64,000 nt of DNA from Jeotgalicoccus sp036782755 (GTDB taxonomy: Bacteria > Bacillota > Bacilli > Staphylococcales > Salinicoccaceae), in assembly GCA_036782755.1 (NCBI GenBank), contig DAIPYL010000002.1:37098-101097 (forward strand), read 5' to 3'. Positions 44,220 to 54,300 of this stretch are shown here, piece after piece. The first letter of the stretch is position 1, and every line of letters starts with the position of its first letter. Under the pieces are notes generated by a model, which worked only from the letters and a program-made list of their open reading frames with translations, was not told the origin of the DNA and made no database searches. Both the position numbers and the translations under genes were made by a program.

Positions 44220-44945
44220 ATGGCTGAATCTTCTAGATTTACACGTATCGTGTTAAAGCTCAGCGGGGAAGCACTTGCTGGCGATGATGGTTTCGGAATT
44301 AATCCGGTTGTCATTAAAAATATCGCTTCACAGGTTTCCGAAGCTCAGAAATTAGGCGTTGAAATGGCGATTATCGTCGGCGGCGGCAATATCTGGCGCG
44401 GTAAAATAGGCAGCGACCTCGGTATGGACCGCGGTACTGCAGATTATATGGGAATGCTGGCAACAGTAATGAACTCTCTGGCACTGCAGGATAGTTTAGA
44501 ACAGCTCGGTCATGAGACGAGAGTGCTGACTTCAATTGAAATGAAACAGGTAGCTGAACCTTACATAAGAAGACGTGCAATCCGTCATCTTGAAAAAGGC
44601 CGCATCGTAATATTTGCAGCAGGTATCGGCAACCCTTACTTCTCAACAGATACGACAGCAGCACTCCGTGCAGCGGAAATCGAAGCAGATGTTATCCTGA
44701 TGGGTAAAAACAACGTAGACGGTGTTTATTCTGCAGATCCGAAAACCGATCCGACAGCTGTTAAGTATGAAAAGCTGACTTACATTGAAATGTTACAGGA
44801 AAACCTGCAGGTGATGGATGCTACAGCATCATCGTTCTGTATGGACAACGACATCCCGCTTATGGTATTTTCAATTACAGAAGAGGGTAATATTAAGCGT
44901 GCCGTTTCAGGAGAAACAATCGGTACGACTATTACAAAGCAATAG
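44220..44945 (+). CDS. pyrH: UMP kinase
   Basis: The 241-residue amino acid kinase-fold enzyme has VLKLSGEALAG, IVGGGNIWRGK and GTADYMGMLATVMN. It phosphorylates UMP to UDP. The ATG at 44220 is preferred to TTG 44211 since AAAGGA lies ahead with suitable spacing. The frr gene follows by 14 bp, the usual pyrH-frr pair. Confidence 0.96.
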   Translation: MAESSRFTRIVLKLSGEALAGDDGFGINPVVIKNIASQVSEAQKLGVEMAIIVGGGNIWRGKIGSDLGMDRGTADYMGMLATVMNSLALQDSLEQLGHETRVLTSIEMKQVAEPYIRRRAIRHLEKGRIVIFAAGIGNPYFSTDTTAALRAAEIEADVILMGKNNVDGVYSADPKTDPTAVKYEKLTYIEMLQENLQVMDATASSFCMDNDIPLMVFSITEEGNIKRAVSGETIGTTITKQ

Positions 44946-44959
44946 GAGAAGATATTAAT

Positions 44960-45517
44960 ATGAGTGAATCCGTTTTGAAAACTGCCGGAGATAAAATGTC
45001 CAAATCAATCGACAGCCTGGCAAGAGAACTTGCTTCTATCCGTACAGGTGCTGCAAACTCAAGCATGCTGGACCGTGTAAACGTTGAATACTACGGTGCC
45101 CCGACACCATTAAATCAGCTTGCAAGCATCAGTATCCCTGAAGCGCGTATGCTGGTTGTTACACCTTACGACAAAAGCTCTGTTGACAGTGTTCTGAAAG
45201 CAATTCAGATGGCAGATCTTGGTGTCAACCCGACGAGTGACGGTACATTAATCCGTATTACTGTACCTCAGCTTACAGAAGAACGACGCAAAGAATTCGT
45301 TAAAGACGCACGCAAAGAAGGCGAAAATGCCAAAGTTGCAATCCGCAACGTACGCCGTGACGCAAACGATGAGCTTAAAGCTTCAGAAAAAGCAGGCGAT
45401 ATTTCAGAAGATGAACTGAGAGGTCTGACTGACGACATTCAGAAATTAACAGATAAACACATTGCTGAAATCGATGCAATGTGCGATGCTAAAGAAAAAG
45501 ATATTCTAGAAGTTTAA
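44960..45517 (+). CDS. frr: Ribosome recycling factor
   Basis: A 185-residue two-domain protein with ELASIRTGAANSSMLDRVNVEYYGA and RKEFVKDARKEGENAKVAIRNVRRD, the family hallmarks (quoted in part). It splits post-termination ribosomes with EF-G. TAGGAGAAG precedes the ATG; a terminator follows. Confidence 0.97.
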   Translation: MSESVLKTAGDKMSKSIDSLARELASIRTGAANSSMLDRVNVEYYGAPTPLNQLASISIPEARMLVVTPYDKSSVDSVLKAIQMADLGVNPTSDGTLIRITVPQLTEERRKEFVKDARKEGENAKVAIRNVRRDANDELKASEKAGDISEDELRGLTDDIQKLTDKHIAEIDAMCDAKEKDILEV

Positions 45518-45521
45518 TCTT

Positions 45522-45553
45522 AAAAACAGGTAAGGGGACTTACCTGTTTTTTT
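45522..45553 (+). terminator. Terminator after frr
   Basis: A 13-bp stem (AAAAACAGGTAAG with CTTACCTGTTTTT) with a short GGGA loop and extra T. Confidence 0.92.
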
Positions 45554-45636
45554 ATTGTATATCTATGTTAAAATAAAATAATTGAAGAAGTATATAAAAA
45601 TTTATTAAAGATACATATTTGGCACGGAGGATCGTC

Positions 45637-46398
45637 ATGTTTAAAGCGACTAAAGATAAATCTCTGACAGAAAGACCATTACCGGAACATATTGCGATTA
45701 TTATGGATGGCAACGGCAGATACGCAAAAATGCGCAGTATGCCGCGTATTAAAGGTCACTACGAAGGAATGCAGAATGTTAAGCGGATTGTGAGACATGC
45801 TGCAGATATCAAACTTAAGTACTTAACGCTCTATGCGTTCTCAACTGAAAACTGGTCCCGTCCAAAGAGTGAAGTGAACTATCTGCTTAAACTGCCGACG
45901 GATTTCCTCAGTACATTTTTACCGGAGCTGATTGAAAAGAATGTCATCGTTAAAACAATCGGTGACTTCGAAGCACTGCCGAAGCATACGCAAAAAGCAG
46001 TTCAGACAGCAATGGATAAAACTGCAGATAACACCGGGCTGACACTCGTCTTCGCGCTGAATTACGGCGGACGTGATGAACTGATTGGTGCAGTGAAAGA
46101 GATGATTGCTGATGTTCAGTCGGGGACACTTGCTGCTGACGCGCTCGACACCAGCACATTCGATGATTATTTAATGACTAAAGATATGCCGGACCCTGAA
46201 ATGATTGTTAGAACTTCAGGCGAATACCGGCTGAGTAATTTCTTATTATGGCAGGCTTCCTACAGCGAGCTGTTCTTTTCAAGTACGCTGTGGCCGGAAT
46301 TCTCAACTGCTGAACTGGATGATTTAATAAGCCAGTACCAGAAGAGAGAGCGGCGTTTTGGGGGCTTAAATGAGGAGGATGTACCAGATGAAGACTAG
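45637..46398 (+). CDS. uppS: Isoprenyl (undecaprenyl) diphosphate synthase
   Basis: A 253-residue cis-prenyltransferase with HIAIIMDGNGRYAK (catalytic Asp), GHYEGMQNVKRIV, LTLYAFSTENWSRP and the C-terminal RTSGEYRLSNFLLWQ...ELFF motif. It makes the C55 lipid carrier for wall polymers. The ATG at 45637 follows CGGAGG; the upstream TTG at 45619 precedes that site. It overlaps cdsA by 11 bases. Confidence 0.96.
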   Translation: MFKATKDKSLTERPLPEHIAIIMDGNGRYAKMRSMPRIKGHYEGMQNVKRIVRHAADIKLKYLTLYAFSTENWSRPKSEVNYLLKLPTDFLSTFLPELIEKNVIVKTIGDFEALPKHTQKAVQTAMDKTADNTGLTLVFALNYGGRDELIGAVKEMIADVQSGTLAADALDTSTFDDYLMTKDMPDPEMIVRTSGEYRLSNFLLWQASYSELFFSSTLWPEFSTAELDDLISQYQKRERRFGGLNEEDVPDED

Positions 46399-47173
46399 AA
46401 CAATAACGGCAGTCATTGCACTGCTGTTATTTTTGCCGGTTGTAATTATCGGCTCATGGCCGCTGTTAATTTTAGTCTACCTCATGGCATTTACCGGTCT
46501 TTATGAAATTTTAAAGATGAACCGGATTCACATATTTTCACTGCCGGGTATTTTATCTTTAATTGCATTGTGCATGATTTTAATTCCGCAGGAATCCTAT
46601 TCGCCGGCAATCGGCGCTTTCCAGCTGGAAATTATCGTTGCGCTGGCACTTATTATGCTGTCGACGACAGTAGTTTCAAAAAACAGATTTACCTTTGTTG
46701 ATATGGGCTTCTGCGTACTCGCGGTTGCGTATATCGGCATCGGCTTCATGTACTTTTTTGAAACGCGTGAATCAGGTCTGATTTACATTTTATATGCACT
46801 CCTGATTGTCTGGCTGACGGATACAGGTGCTTATCTGTTCGGAAAAGCTTTCGGCAGACGCAAACTCTGGCCGCAGATCAGTCCGAACAAGACAATTGAG
46901 GGCTCGCTCGGCGGCACGCTTATATCGGTAATTATACCGGTAGTTTTCGTGTTAACAGGCTTAATGGAAGGCTCACTGTGGCTCTTGATTCCGTTTACGA
47001 TTGTTCTCAGCATATTCGGGCAGATGGGGGACCTCGTGGAATCCGCATTGAAACGTCACTTTGACGTTAAAGATTCAGGTACATTTTTACCGGGACACGG
47101 CGGTATTTTAGACCGCTTTGACAGTTTCATCTTCGTACTGCCCCTGATGAACATCTTACCGATTATTTCATAA
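46388..47173 (+). CDS. cdsA: Phosphatidate cytidylyltransferase
   Basis: A 261-residue protein with about seven membrane spans and the C-terminal family signature KRHFDVKDSGTFLPGHGGI followed by LDRFDS. It makes CDP-diacylglycerol for phospholipid synthesis. The ATG at 46388 follows GAGGAGGA; the upstream ATG at 46370 would lie inside that site. It overlaps uppS and precedes dxr by 15 bp. Confidence 0.95.
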   Translation: MKTRTITAVIALLLFLPVVIIGSWPLLILVYLMAFTGLYEILKMNRIHIFSLPGILSLIALCMILIPQESYSPAIGAFQLEIIVALALIMLSTTVVSKNRFTFVDMGFCVLAVAYIGIGFMYFFETRESGLIYILYALLIVWLTDTGAYLFGKAFGRRKLWPQISPNKTIEGSLGGTLISVIIPVVFVLTGLMEGSLWLLIPFTIVLSIFGQMGDLVESALKRHFDVKDSGTFLPGHGGILDRFDSFIFVLPLMNILPIIS

Positions 47174-47188
47174 TAACAGGTGAATACT

Positions 47189-48316
47189 ATGATAAAAACC
47201 ATTTCTATACTCGGTGTTACAGGTTCAATTGGAACCCAGGCACTGGATGTCATTAAAAACAATCCGGAACATTTTAAACTCGGCGCAATTTCCGCCGGAC
47301 GCAACTTAATTAAACTTGAAGAGATTTTAACGGACTTTAATCCGCCGTTAGTATCGGTACAGGATGACGATGCTGTTAAAGAACTTAAGAGCAAATATCC
47401 TCACATCGATTTTACGTCGGGTGATGAAGGCCTGATCGCTGCTGCAACATATAGCAGCAGTCTGCTCTTAACTGCTATTCTCGGCAGTGTAGGCTTAAAA
47501 CCGACACTTGCTGCGATTGATGCAGGTATTGATATCGCACTCGCAAACAAGGAAACACTGGTTGCTGCAGGAGATATTGTGATGAACCGTGCACGTGAAA
47601 AGAATGTGCAGATTATTCCGGTCGATTCTGAGCATTCTGCTCTGTTTCAATGTTTAAAAGGTGAAAATGAAAAGGAAATCAGCAATATTATTATTACGGC
47701 AAGCGGCGGCTCGTTCAGAGATCTGTCACGCGATGAGCTCGGCTCGGTTACGCTGGAAGATGCATTGACCCATCCGAACTGGTCGATGGGTCAGAAGATT
47801 ACTATCGACTCGGCGACGATGATGAACAAAGGATTCGAAGTCATCGAGGCGAAACATTTATTCGATGTCAAAATATCGCAGATAAAAACGCTGCTTCATA
47901 AAGAAAGTATTATTCATTCAATGGTGGAGTTTATCGACAACAGCATAATGGCGCAGCTCGGGAACTCTGATATGAGAACTGCGATTCAGTACGCATTTAC
48001 TCATCCGGAGCGGTTACATAAAAATAATCCGCTGTCTGTCAGTGAATTATCACAACTTAACTTCAAACCAATGGATTTTGACCGCTTTAAAATGTTAAAA
48101 TTCGCTTATGATGCGCTCGAAGCAGGCGGTACGCTGCCTACAGTAATGAACGCTGCAAACGAATACGCAGTTGGAGAATTTCTCGGCGGCAGAATTAAAT
48201 TTCTGGAAATTGAAGAAATCGTTGAATCCCGCATGATGCAGCACGAAAATATTCAGAATCCCGATCTTGAAACGATACTGAGCCTTGACGCGCGCTATAA
48301 ATCGAATATGAGGTGA
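47189..48316 (+). CDS. dxr: 1-deoxy-D-xylulose 5-phosphate reductoisomerase
   Basis: The 375-residue enzyme has the NADPH motif GVTGSIGTQALDVI, LANKETLVAAG, the metal-binding PVDSEHSALFQCL and the SGGSFRDLS loop. It performs the first committed step of the MEP isoprenoid pathway. Staphylococcus aureus instead uses mevalonate and I do not recall a dxr at this locus there; Bacillus has it here. ATG 47189 follows CAGGTGA. Confidence 0.96.
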   Translation: MIKTISILGVTGSIGTQALDVIKNNPEHFKLGAISAGRNLIKLEEILTDFNPPLVSVQDDDAVKELKSKYPHIDFTSGDEGLIAAATYSSSLLLTAILGSVGLKPTLAAIDAGIDIALANKETLVAAGDIVMNRAREKNVQIIPVDSEHSALFQCLKGENEKEISNIIITASGGSFRDLSRDELGSVTLEDALTHPNWSMGQKITIDSATMMNKGFEVIEAKHLFDVKISQIKTLLHKESIIHSMVEFIDNSIMAQLGNSDMRTAIQYAFTHPERLHKNNPLSVSELSQLNFKPMDFDRFKMLKFAYDALEAGGTLPTVMNAANEYAVGEFLGGRIKFLEIEEIVESRMMQHENIQNPDLETILSLDARYKSNMR

Positions 48317-48321
48317 AGTAA

Positions 48322-49605
48322 GTGACAGGAATTTTAGCATTTATAGTTGTTTTCGGTCTGCTCGTTACCGTTCATGAATTCGGCCACATGTTCTTCGCAA
48401 AACGCGCTGGAATTATGTGTCCTGAATTTGCTATAGGTATGGGACCGAAGATATTTTCATATAAATACAACGATACGCAGTATACGGTGCGTCTTCTGCC
48501 GATAGGCGGATACGTGCGGATGGCTTCAAAAGATATGGAGGTCAATCCGCTGAATGCCGGTATGCGCATCAATATTAAATTAAATCAGAATGATGAAATT
48601 ACACACATTCTGCTGGATGATAAACACAATTTCCAGCACGTCGAGGAAATTGAAGTGGTTGAAAGCGATATTTCCGAACAGATGTACGTCAGAGGACTGA
48701 AGCTGAATGACAACAGTGAAGTGACTTATCACTTCAGCGACGAATGCTACTTCGTTGAAAACTCGGAACTTGAACGTATTGCGCCGCTGTCAGGCAGATT
48801 TGAAACGAAAAGTGTGTGGGCTCGCTTCTTAACGCTTTTTGCCGGTCCTTTATTCAACTTCCTCCTTGCTTTTGTACTGTTTACAATACTGTTTTACATC
48901 CAGGGTAAACCGATGGATGAACCGATTGTCGGTACAGTAGTGGAAGGTACGCCTGCAGCGGAGATCAATCTTGAAGAAGGCGACCGCATCCAGTCGATTG
49001 ACGGAACAGCGGTCGACAGCTGGGAGCATATGACGCAGCTGATTCAGGAAGGTGAAGGCAATCCTCAGGAGCTCGTAGTTGAGTCCGGCGGTCAAACGCG
49101 CACCGCAACACTTGAGCCGGTAGTAGATGCAGCAGAACTGCCGGATGGCACTGTACAGGAACGTTTGATAATCGGTGTCGGCAGGGATTTCGAAAACGGA
49201 ATTATTGCACCGGTATGGTGGGGAATACAGGAAACTGTTTCCAGCATGTCATTAATCTTTGAACTTGTGGTCAATATGATCGGCACAATCTTTGCCGGTA
49301 CATTCAGTTTTGATATGCTGAACGGCCCGGTTGGAATATACAAAGTAACGGAAACAGTCGCATCTCAGGGCATATTAGTACTGATGAACTTTACTGCGCT
49401 CTTAAGTGTGAACCTGGGTATAATGAACCTGCTGCCGATTCCGGCACTTGACGGCGGAAGAATCTTATTCGTTCTTTACGAAGGAATCTTCAGACGCCCG
49501 CTTAACCGCAAAGTTGAATTAAATATACAGTTGCTCGGCGTACTATTCGTCCTTGTAATTATGGTGCTTGTCACCTGGAACGACATTAAAACATTTTTCT
49601 TATAG
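48322..49605 (+). CDS. rseP: Intramembrane zinc metalloprotease RseP (RasP)
   Basis: The 427-residue site-2 protease has the zinc motif HEFGH in its first membrane span, a PDZ domain (about 205-270) and the second motif LDGGR in the penultimate span. Family members cut anti-sigma factors, signal peptides and division proteins within the membrane. A GTG start follows GAGGTGA, five bases after dxr. It lies before proS, the usual order. Confidence 0.96.
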   Translation: MTGILAFIVVFGLLVTVHEFGHMFFAKRAGIMCPEFAIGMGPKIFSYKYNDTQYTVRLLPIGGYVRMASKDMEVNPLNAGMRINIKLNQNDEITHILLDDKHNFQHVEEIEVVESDISEQMYVRGLKLNDNSEVTYHFSDECYFVENSELERIAPLSGRFETKSVWARFLTLFAGPLFNFLLAFVLFTILFYIQGKPMDEPIVGTVVEGTPAAEINLEEGDRIQSIDGTAVDSWEHMTQLIQEGEGNPQELVVESGGQTRTATLEPVVDAAELPDGTVQERLIIGVGRDFENGIIAPVWWGIQETVSSMSLIFELVVNMIGTIFAGTFSFDMLNGPVGIYKVTETVASQGILVLMNFTALLSVNLGIMNLLPIPALDGGRILFVLYEGIFRRPLNRKVELNIQLLGVLFVLVIMVLVTWNDIKTFFL

Positions 49606-49617
49606 GAGTGAAACAAT

Positions 49618-51312
49618 ATGAGGCAATCACAAATGTTTATCCCGACACTTAGGGAAACACCAACAGAAGCCGAAAGTTTAAGTCACCGCCTGATGCTGAA
49701 ATCGGGCATGATTAAACAGCTCGCACGCGGTATTTACGCATACCTGCCGATTACACAGCTGGTACTGAACAATATTCAGGAAATTGTACGAGAGGAAATG
49801 ATGAACATCGGCGGTGCCGAAGTGCACCTTCCGGTTCTGCATCCGCGTGAATTATGGGAAGAATCAGGAAGATGGCAGGCATACGGCAAAGAGCTGATGA
49901 GAGTCAGCGACCGCCACGACAGAGAATTCGCACTAGGACCGACGCATGAGGAAGTTATTACAGCACTGGTCCGCGATGAACTGAAAAGTTACAAAAAACT
50001 GCCGTTAACTTTATTCCAGATTCAGACGAAATTCCGCGACGAGCTGAGACCGAGATTCGGCCTCCTGCGCGGACGTGAATTTATAATGAAAGACGCATAC
50101 TCATTCCATATCGACGAAGAATCACTCGATAAAACTTATAATGATATGTACGATGCGTACAGCCGCATCTTTACAAGACTTGATTTAAACTTCAGAGCAG
50201 TTGAAGCAGACGGCGGTTCTATCGGGGGCAGCCATACACATGAATTTATGGCACTTGCTGATATTGGTGAGGATACGATTGTTTATACTGATGAAAGCAG
50301 CTATGCTGCAAACATTGAAAAAGCAGAATGTGCGGCACCAGCAGAGAAGAGCACTGCAGACATGCTTGAAACAGAAAAAATCGCAACACCGGAAATAGCC
50401 ACAGTTAAAGATCTTGCTGAATTTCTGAACACTGATTTAACGTTAACGACTAAAACGATGGTTGTTAAAACAGATGAGGGTCTGAAGATGATTGTAATCC
50501 GCGGCGACCAGGAACTGAACGACATTAAAGTGAAAGCATACTTTAACTCTGAAATTATCGAGATGGCAACTGACGAAGAAATCACGGCTGAACTGAATGC
50601 TTCACCAGGTTCGCTTGGTCCGGTTAATTCTTCAATTCCTGTGTATCTTGATTATCAGGTGGAAGCGATGAGAAACTATCCGGTCGGCGCCAATGAAACC
50701 GGATACCACATTTTAAATGTGAATCACGAACGGGACTTTGAAGCGGCAGGTACCGGTGACTTCAGATTCATTAATGAAGGTGAAATGGTCTCCGACGGTT
50801 CGGGTTCTGCTAAATTTATGCGCGGTATTGAAGTCGGGCAGGTGTTCAAACTCGGCACTAAATATTCCGAGTCTATGAACTTTAACGTGCTCGACCAGAA
50901 CGGCCGCGCAAAACCTGTGCTTATGGGCTGTTACGGTATTGGTATTTCACGTGTGCTGTCGGCAATTGTCGAAAGCCACCACGATGAAAAAGGTATTTTC
51001 TGGCCGAAATCAGTCACACCTTTCGATATTCACCTTATTACTGCGAATACGAAAGACGAGACGATTACAAACACTGCATCGGAGTTATACGAAGTTTTAT
51101 CGAAAAATAACCGTGTACTGTATGACGACCGCAACGAGCGTGCAGGTGTTAAATTCGCCGATTCAGAATTAATCGGACTGCCTGTCAGAATTGTTGTCGG
51201 ACGCGGTGCGAAAAACGGCATTGTAGAAGTGAAAGGCCGTCTCGACGAAGAATCAACAGAAGTACAGATTACAGACTTAACATCATATCTTGCAGACAAT
51301 GACTACGCGTAA
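49618..51312 (+). CDS. proS: Prolyl-tRNA synthetase
   Basis: A 564-residue class II synthetase of the bacterial type: motif 1 near the start, motif 2 (FRDELRPRFGLLRGREFIMKD, in part), an editing insertion domain (about 225-400), motif 3 (GCYGIGISRVLSA) and an anticodon-binding C-terminal domain. It charges tRNA-Pro and edits Ala-tRNA-Pro. Its stop codon is inside a terminator stem. Confidence 0.97.
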   Translation: MRQSQMFIPTLRETPTEAESLSHRLMLKSGMIKQLARGIYAYLPITQLVLNNIQEIVREEMMNIGGAEVHLPVLHPRELWEESGRWQAYGKELMRVSDRHDREFALGPTHEEVITALVRDELKSYKKLPLTLFQIQTKFRDELRPRFGLLRGREFIMKDAYSFHIDEESLDKTYNDMYDAYSRIFTRLDLNFRAVEADGGSIGGSHTHEFMALADIGEDTIVYTDESSYAANIEKAECAAPAEKSTADMLETEKIATPEIATVKDLAEFLNTDLTLTTKTMVVKTDEGLKMIVIRGDQELNDIKVKAYFNSEIIEMATDEEITAELNASPGSLGPVNSSIPVYLDYQVEAMRNYPVGANETGYHILNVNHERDFEAAGTGDFRFINEGEMVSDGSGSAKFMRGIEVGQVFKLGTKYSESMNFNVLDQNGRAKPVLMGCYGIGISRVLSAIVESHHDEKGIFWPKSVTPFDIHLITANTKDETITNTASELYEVLSKNNRVLYDDRNERAGVKFADSELIGLPVRIVVGRGAKNGIVEVKGRLDEESTEVQITDLTSYLADNDYA

Positions 51313-51333
51313 ATCTTAGATTTACGCGTTTTT
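51305..51333 (+). terminator. Terminator overlapping the proS stop codon
   Basis: ACGCGTAAA (51305-51313) pairs with TTTACGCGT (51321-51329), then T-run. The TAA at 51310-51312 is in the left arm. Confidence 0.85.
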
Positions 51334-51384
51334 CTAAGCAGACCGGTGCTGGATATGGAATTTTTTACTGGGAGTGTTTTCTAA

Positions 51385-54300
51385 TTGGAAAGCCACGATA
51401 AATTAAAGATTTTACTTGAACAGGCAAATATTACTCAGAATAACTATTTGGAAGATGCTGAGCTTGAAAGAGTTGTCGTCGATGACGATAAGAGAGTGTG
51501 GCAATTCCATCTGAAAACAGCACGCATTATACCAAGCGCGCTGTATCAGCTGATGAGTACTAATATAAATAAAGCATTTAAAGACATTGCAAAAACAGAA
51601 CTGATTATGTCGCCGGGCGAGTTCGACGAACAGCTCGTTGCAGATTACTTTGCGAGTGCGGTACAAAGTCTGCCGATCAATGACAATATAAAGCATCAGC
51701 TTGAACGGACGGCCAAGAAACTCGATGAAGACGTGCTCTATATAGCAGTGAAAAACTCAATAGAGCAGTCCCACTTCAATAAACATATAAACGGCAACCT
51801 GCTGAATGCCTACAGATATTACGGTATTCACTTAAAAGGGCTTGAAGTAACGATTGATGATGACCTTCAGTCATCGTTATCAGAAGAACTTGAGAACCGT
51901 ATAAGCGAAGAACGCGAGACGCTCATTACCCAGTTTATTTCCGACAGGGAGAAACAGGAAAAAGAGATGGAACGTCAGGGGAATGTGCCTAAACAGATCG
52001 GCAAGCCTCAGACGTTCGACGGCGTGCGTCCTTTAGAAAATATTTTTGATGAAGAATACAGCGTGAAAATTGAAGGACATATTTTCTCAAAAGAAATCCG
52101 CGACCTCAGAAGCGGCCGTAAAATACTGCAGCTGAAATTAACGGACTATACGGATTCAATTATGGCTAAAATGTTTTCCCGTCACGGCAAGAACGACGAC
52201 GATGTATTCGAAGTGCTTGAAACAGGTGACTGGGTAATTATTGAAGGCCGTGTGGAGTACGATGAGTTTACGAAAGATATGGTCTTAAATATCCGCAACC
52301 TGACTGCGGTTAATAAAAAACCGAAGCGCGATAATGCAGAGAAAAAACGTGTAGAACTGCATCTGCACTCGACGATGAGTCAGATGGACGGCATGACGAA
52401 CATTAAAGAATATATTGAGCGTGCGAAACAGTACGGTCATTCGGCGCTTGCTGTAACAGATCACAACAACGTGCAGGCATTTCCGGATGCGTTTAATGCA
52501 ACAAACGGTGATGATGACTTTAAAATGATTTTCGGCATGGAAGGCATGCTCGTCGATGACGGTGCACCAATTGCCTACCGCCCGCAGAATTATTCTTTGA
52601 ATGATCATGAGTTTGTTGTGTTTGACGTTGAGACAACGGGACTGTCGTCGAAATACGATTCGATTATAGAGCTTGCCGGCGTTAAAGTTAAAAACGGTGA
52701 AGTTATCGATAAGTTCGAACGCTTCAGCAACCCGGGAGAAAAACTTTCAGAACTGATTAAGGAATTAACAGGTATTACCGATGACATGCTCGTCGGTGCA
52801 CCGGATATCAGTTCGGTGATTACCGACTTTAAAGAATGGGCGGGTGACGCAATATTTGTCGCTCATAATGCGAGCTTTGATATGGGCTTTATCGATGAAG
52901 CCTATGAAAGAGAAGGCTTTGGCAAATCGACAAACGGTGTCATCGATACACTCGAACTGTCACGTACGATTAATACGAAGATGAAAAAACACGGCCTGAA
53001 TATTTTGGCGAAAAAATATAATGTTGACTTAACACAGCACCACAGAGCAATCTACGATGCTGAAGCGACAGCGTATATTTTCATCAAGATGATGGCCCAG
53101 CTGAAAGCGGACTACGGCATTACGAATCATAAAGATATTAATTCGAGTCTGTCGAACAGCGACTCGTACAAACGTGCGATGCCGACGCATGTTTCGATAC
53201 TTGTTCAGAATAATACCGGTTTAAAAAACTTATTTAAAATTGTCAGTCTGTCACTGACGGACCACTTTTACCGCTCGGCACGTATTAAAAGGCAGGTGCT
53301 GGAAGAGCACCGTGAAGGGCTCTTAATTGGAAGTGCTTGTGACAACGGTGAAGTATTTACGGCAATGATGCAGAAGTCGTATGAAGAAGCGAAGAAAAAA
53401 GCGCACTTCTACGACTATCTGGAAGTGTTTCCTAAACCGCTGTATCAGCGTCTTTTGGACAGAGAAGTGGTACGCGATGAAGCAACACTGGAAGAAATCA
53501 TCAGCAATATTATCAAACTTGGTAAAGAGCTGGATAAACCGGTCGTTGCAACAGGCAACGTGCATTATCTTGAAGAGTCGGATAAATTGTCACGTGATAT
53601 TTTAGTCAGAGCAAACCCGGGTAACCCGCTGTCGCGGGGTAATTTACCGGAAGCACATTTCCGTTCAACAGAGGAAATGCTCGAACTGTTCGATTTTCTT
53701 GATGAAGAGACAGCGTTTGAAATTGTTGTCGAGAACACTCAGAAAATCGCCGGCATGATCGACAGAGTAGAAGTGATTAAGAAAGATCTGTATCCGCCTA
53801 AAATTGACGGTGCGGAAGAAGAAATCAGACAGATGAGCTACGATAACGCGAAAGCACTGTACGGTGAAGAAGTGCCGCAGATTGTTGTCGACCGTCTTGA
53901 GAAAGAACTCGACAGTATTATCGGCAACGGCTTCGCGGTTATTTACCTGATTTCGCATAAACTCGTTAAACGCTCGCTTGATGACGGTTATCTCGTTGGT
54001 TCGAGGGGGTCAGTCGGTTCCAGTTTAGTCGCGACAATGACTGAAATTACTGAAGTGAACCCGCTGCCGCCGCACTATGTGTGTCCTGACTGTAAAGAAT
54101 CAGAGTTCTTTACCGACGGTTCAGTATCCAGCGGTTATGACCTGCCGGATAAAAAGTGCAGCAAGTGTGATGTTGATTTAATCAAAGAAGGACAGGATAT
54201 TCCGTTTGAAACATTCCTTGGATTCAAAGGGGATAAAGTACCGGATATAGATTTAAACTTCAGTGGTGTGTATCAGCCTAAAGCCCATAACTATACGAAA

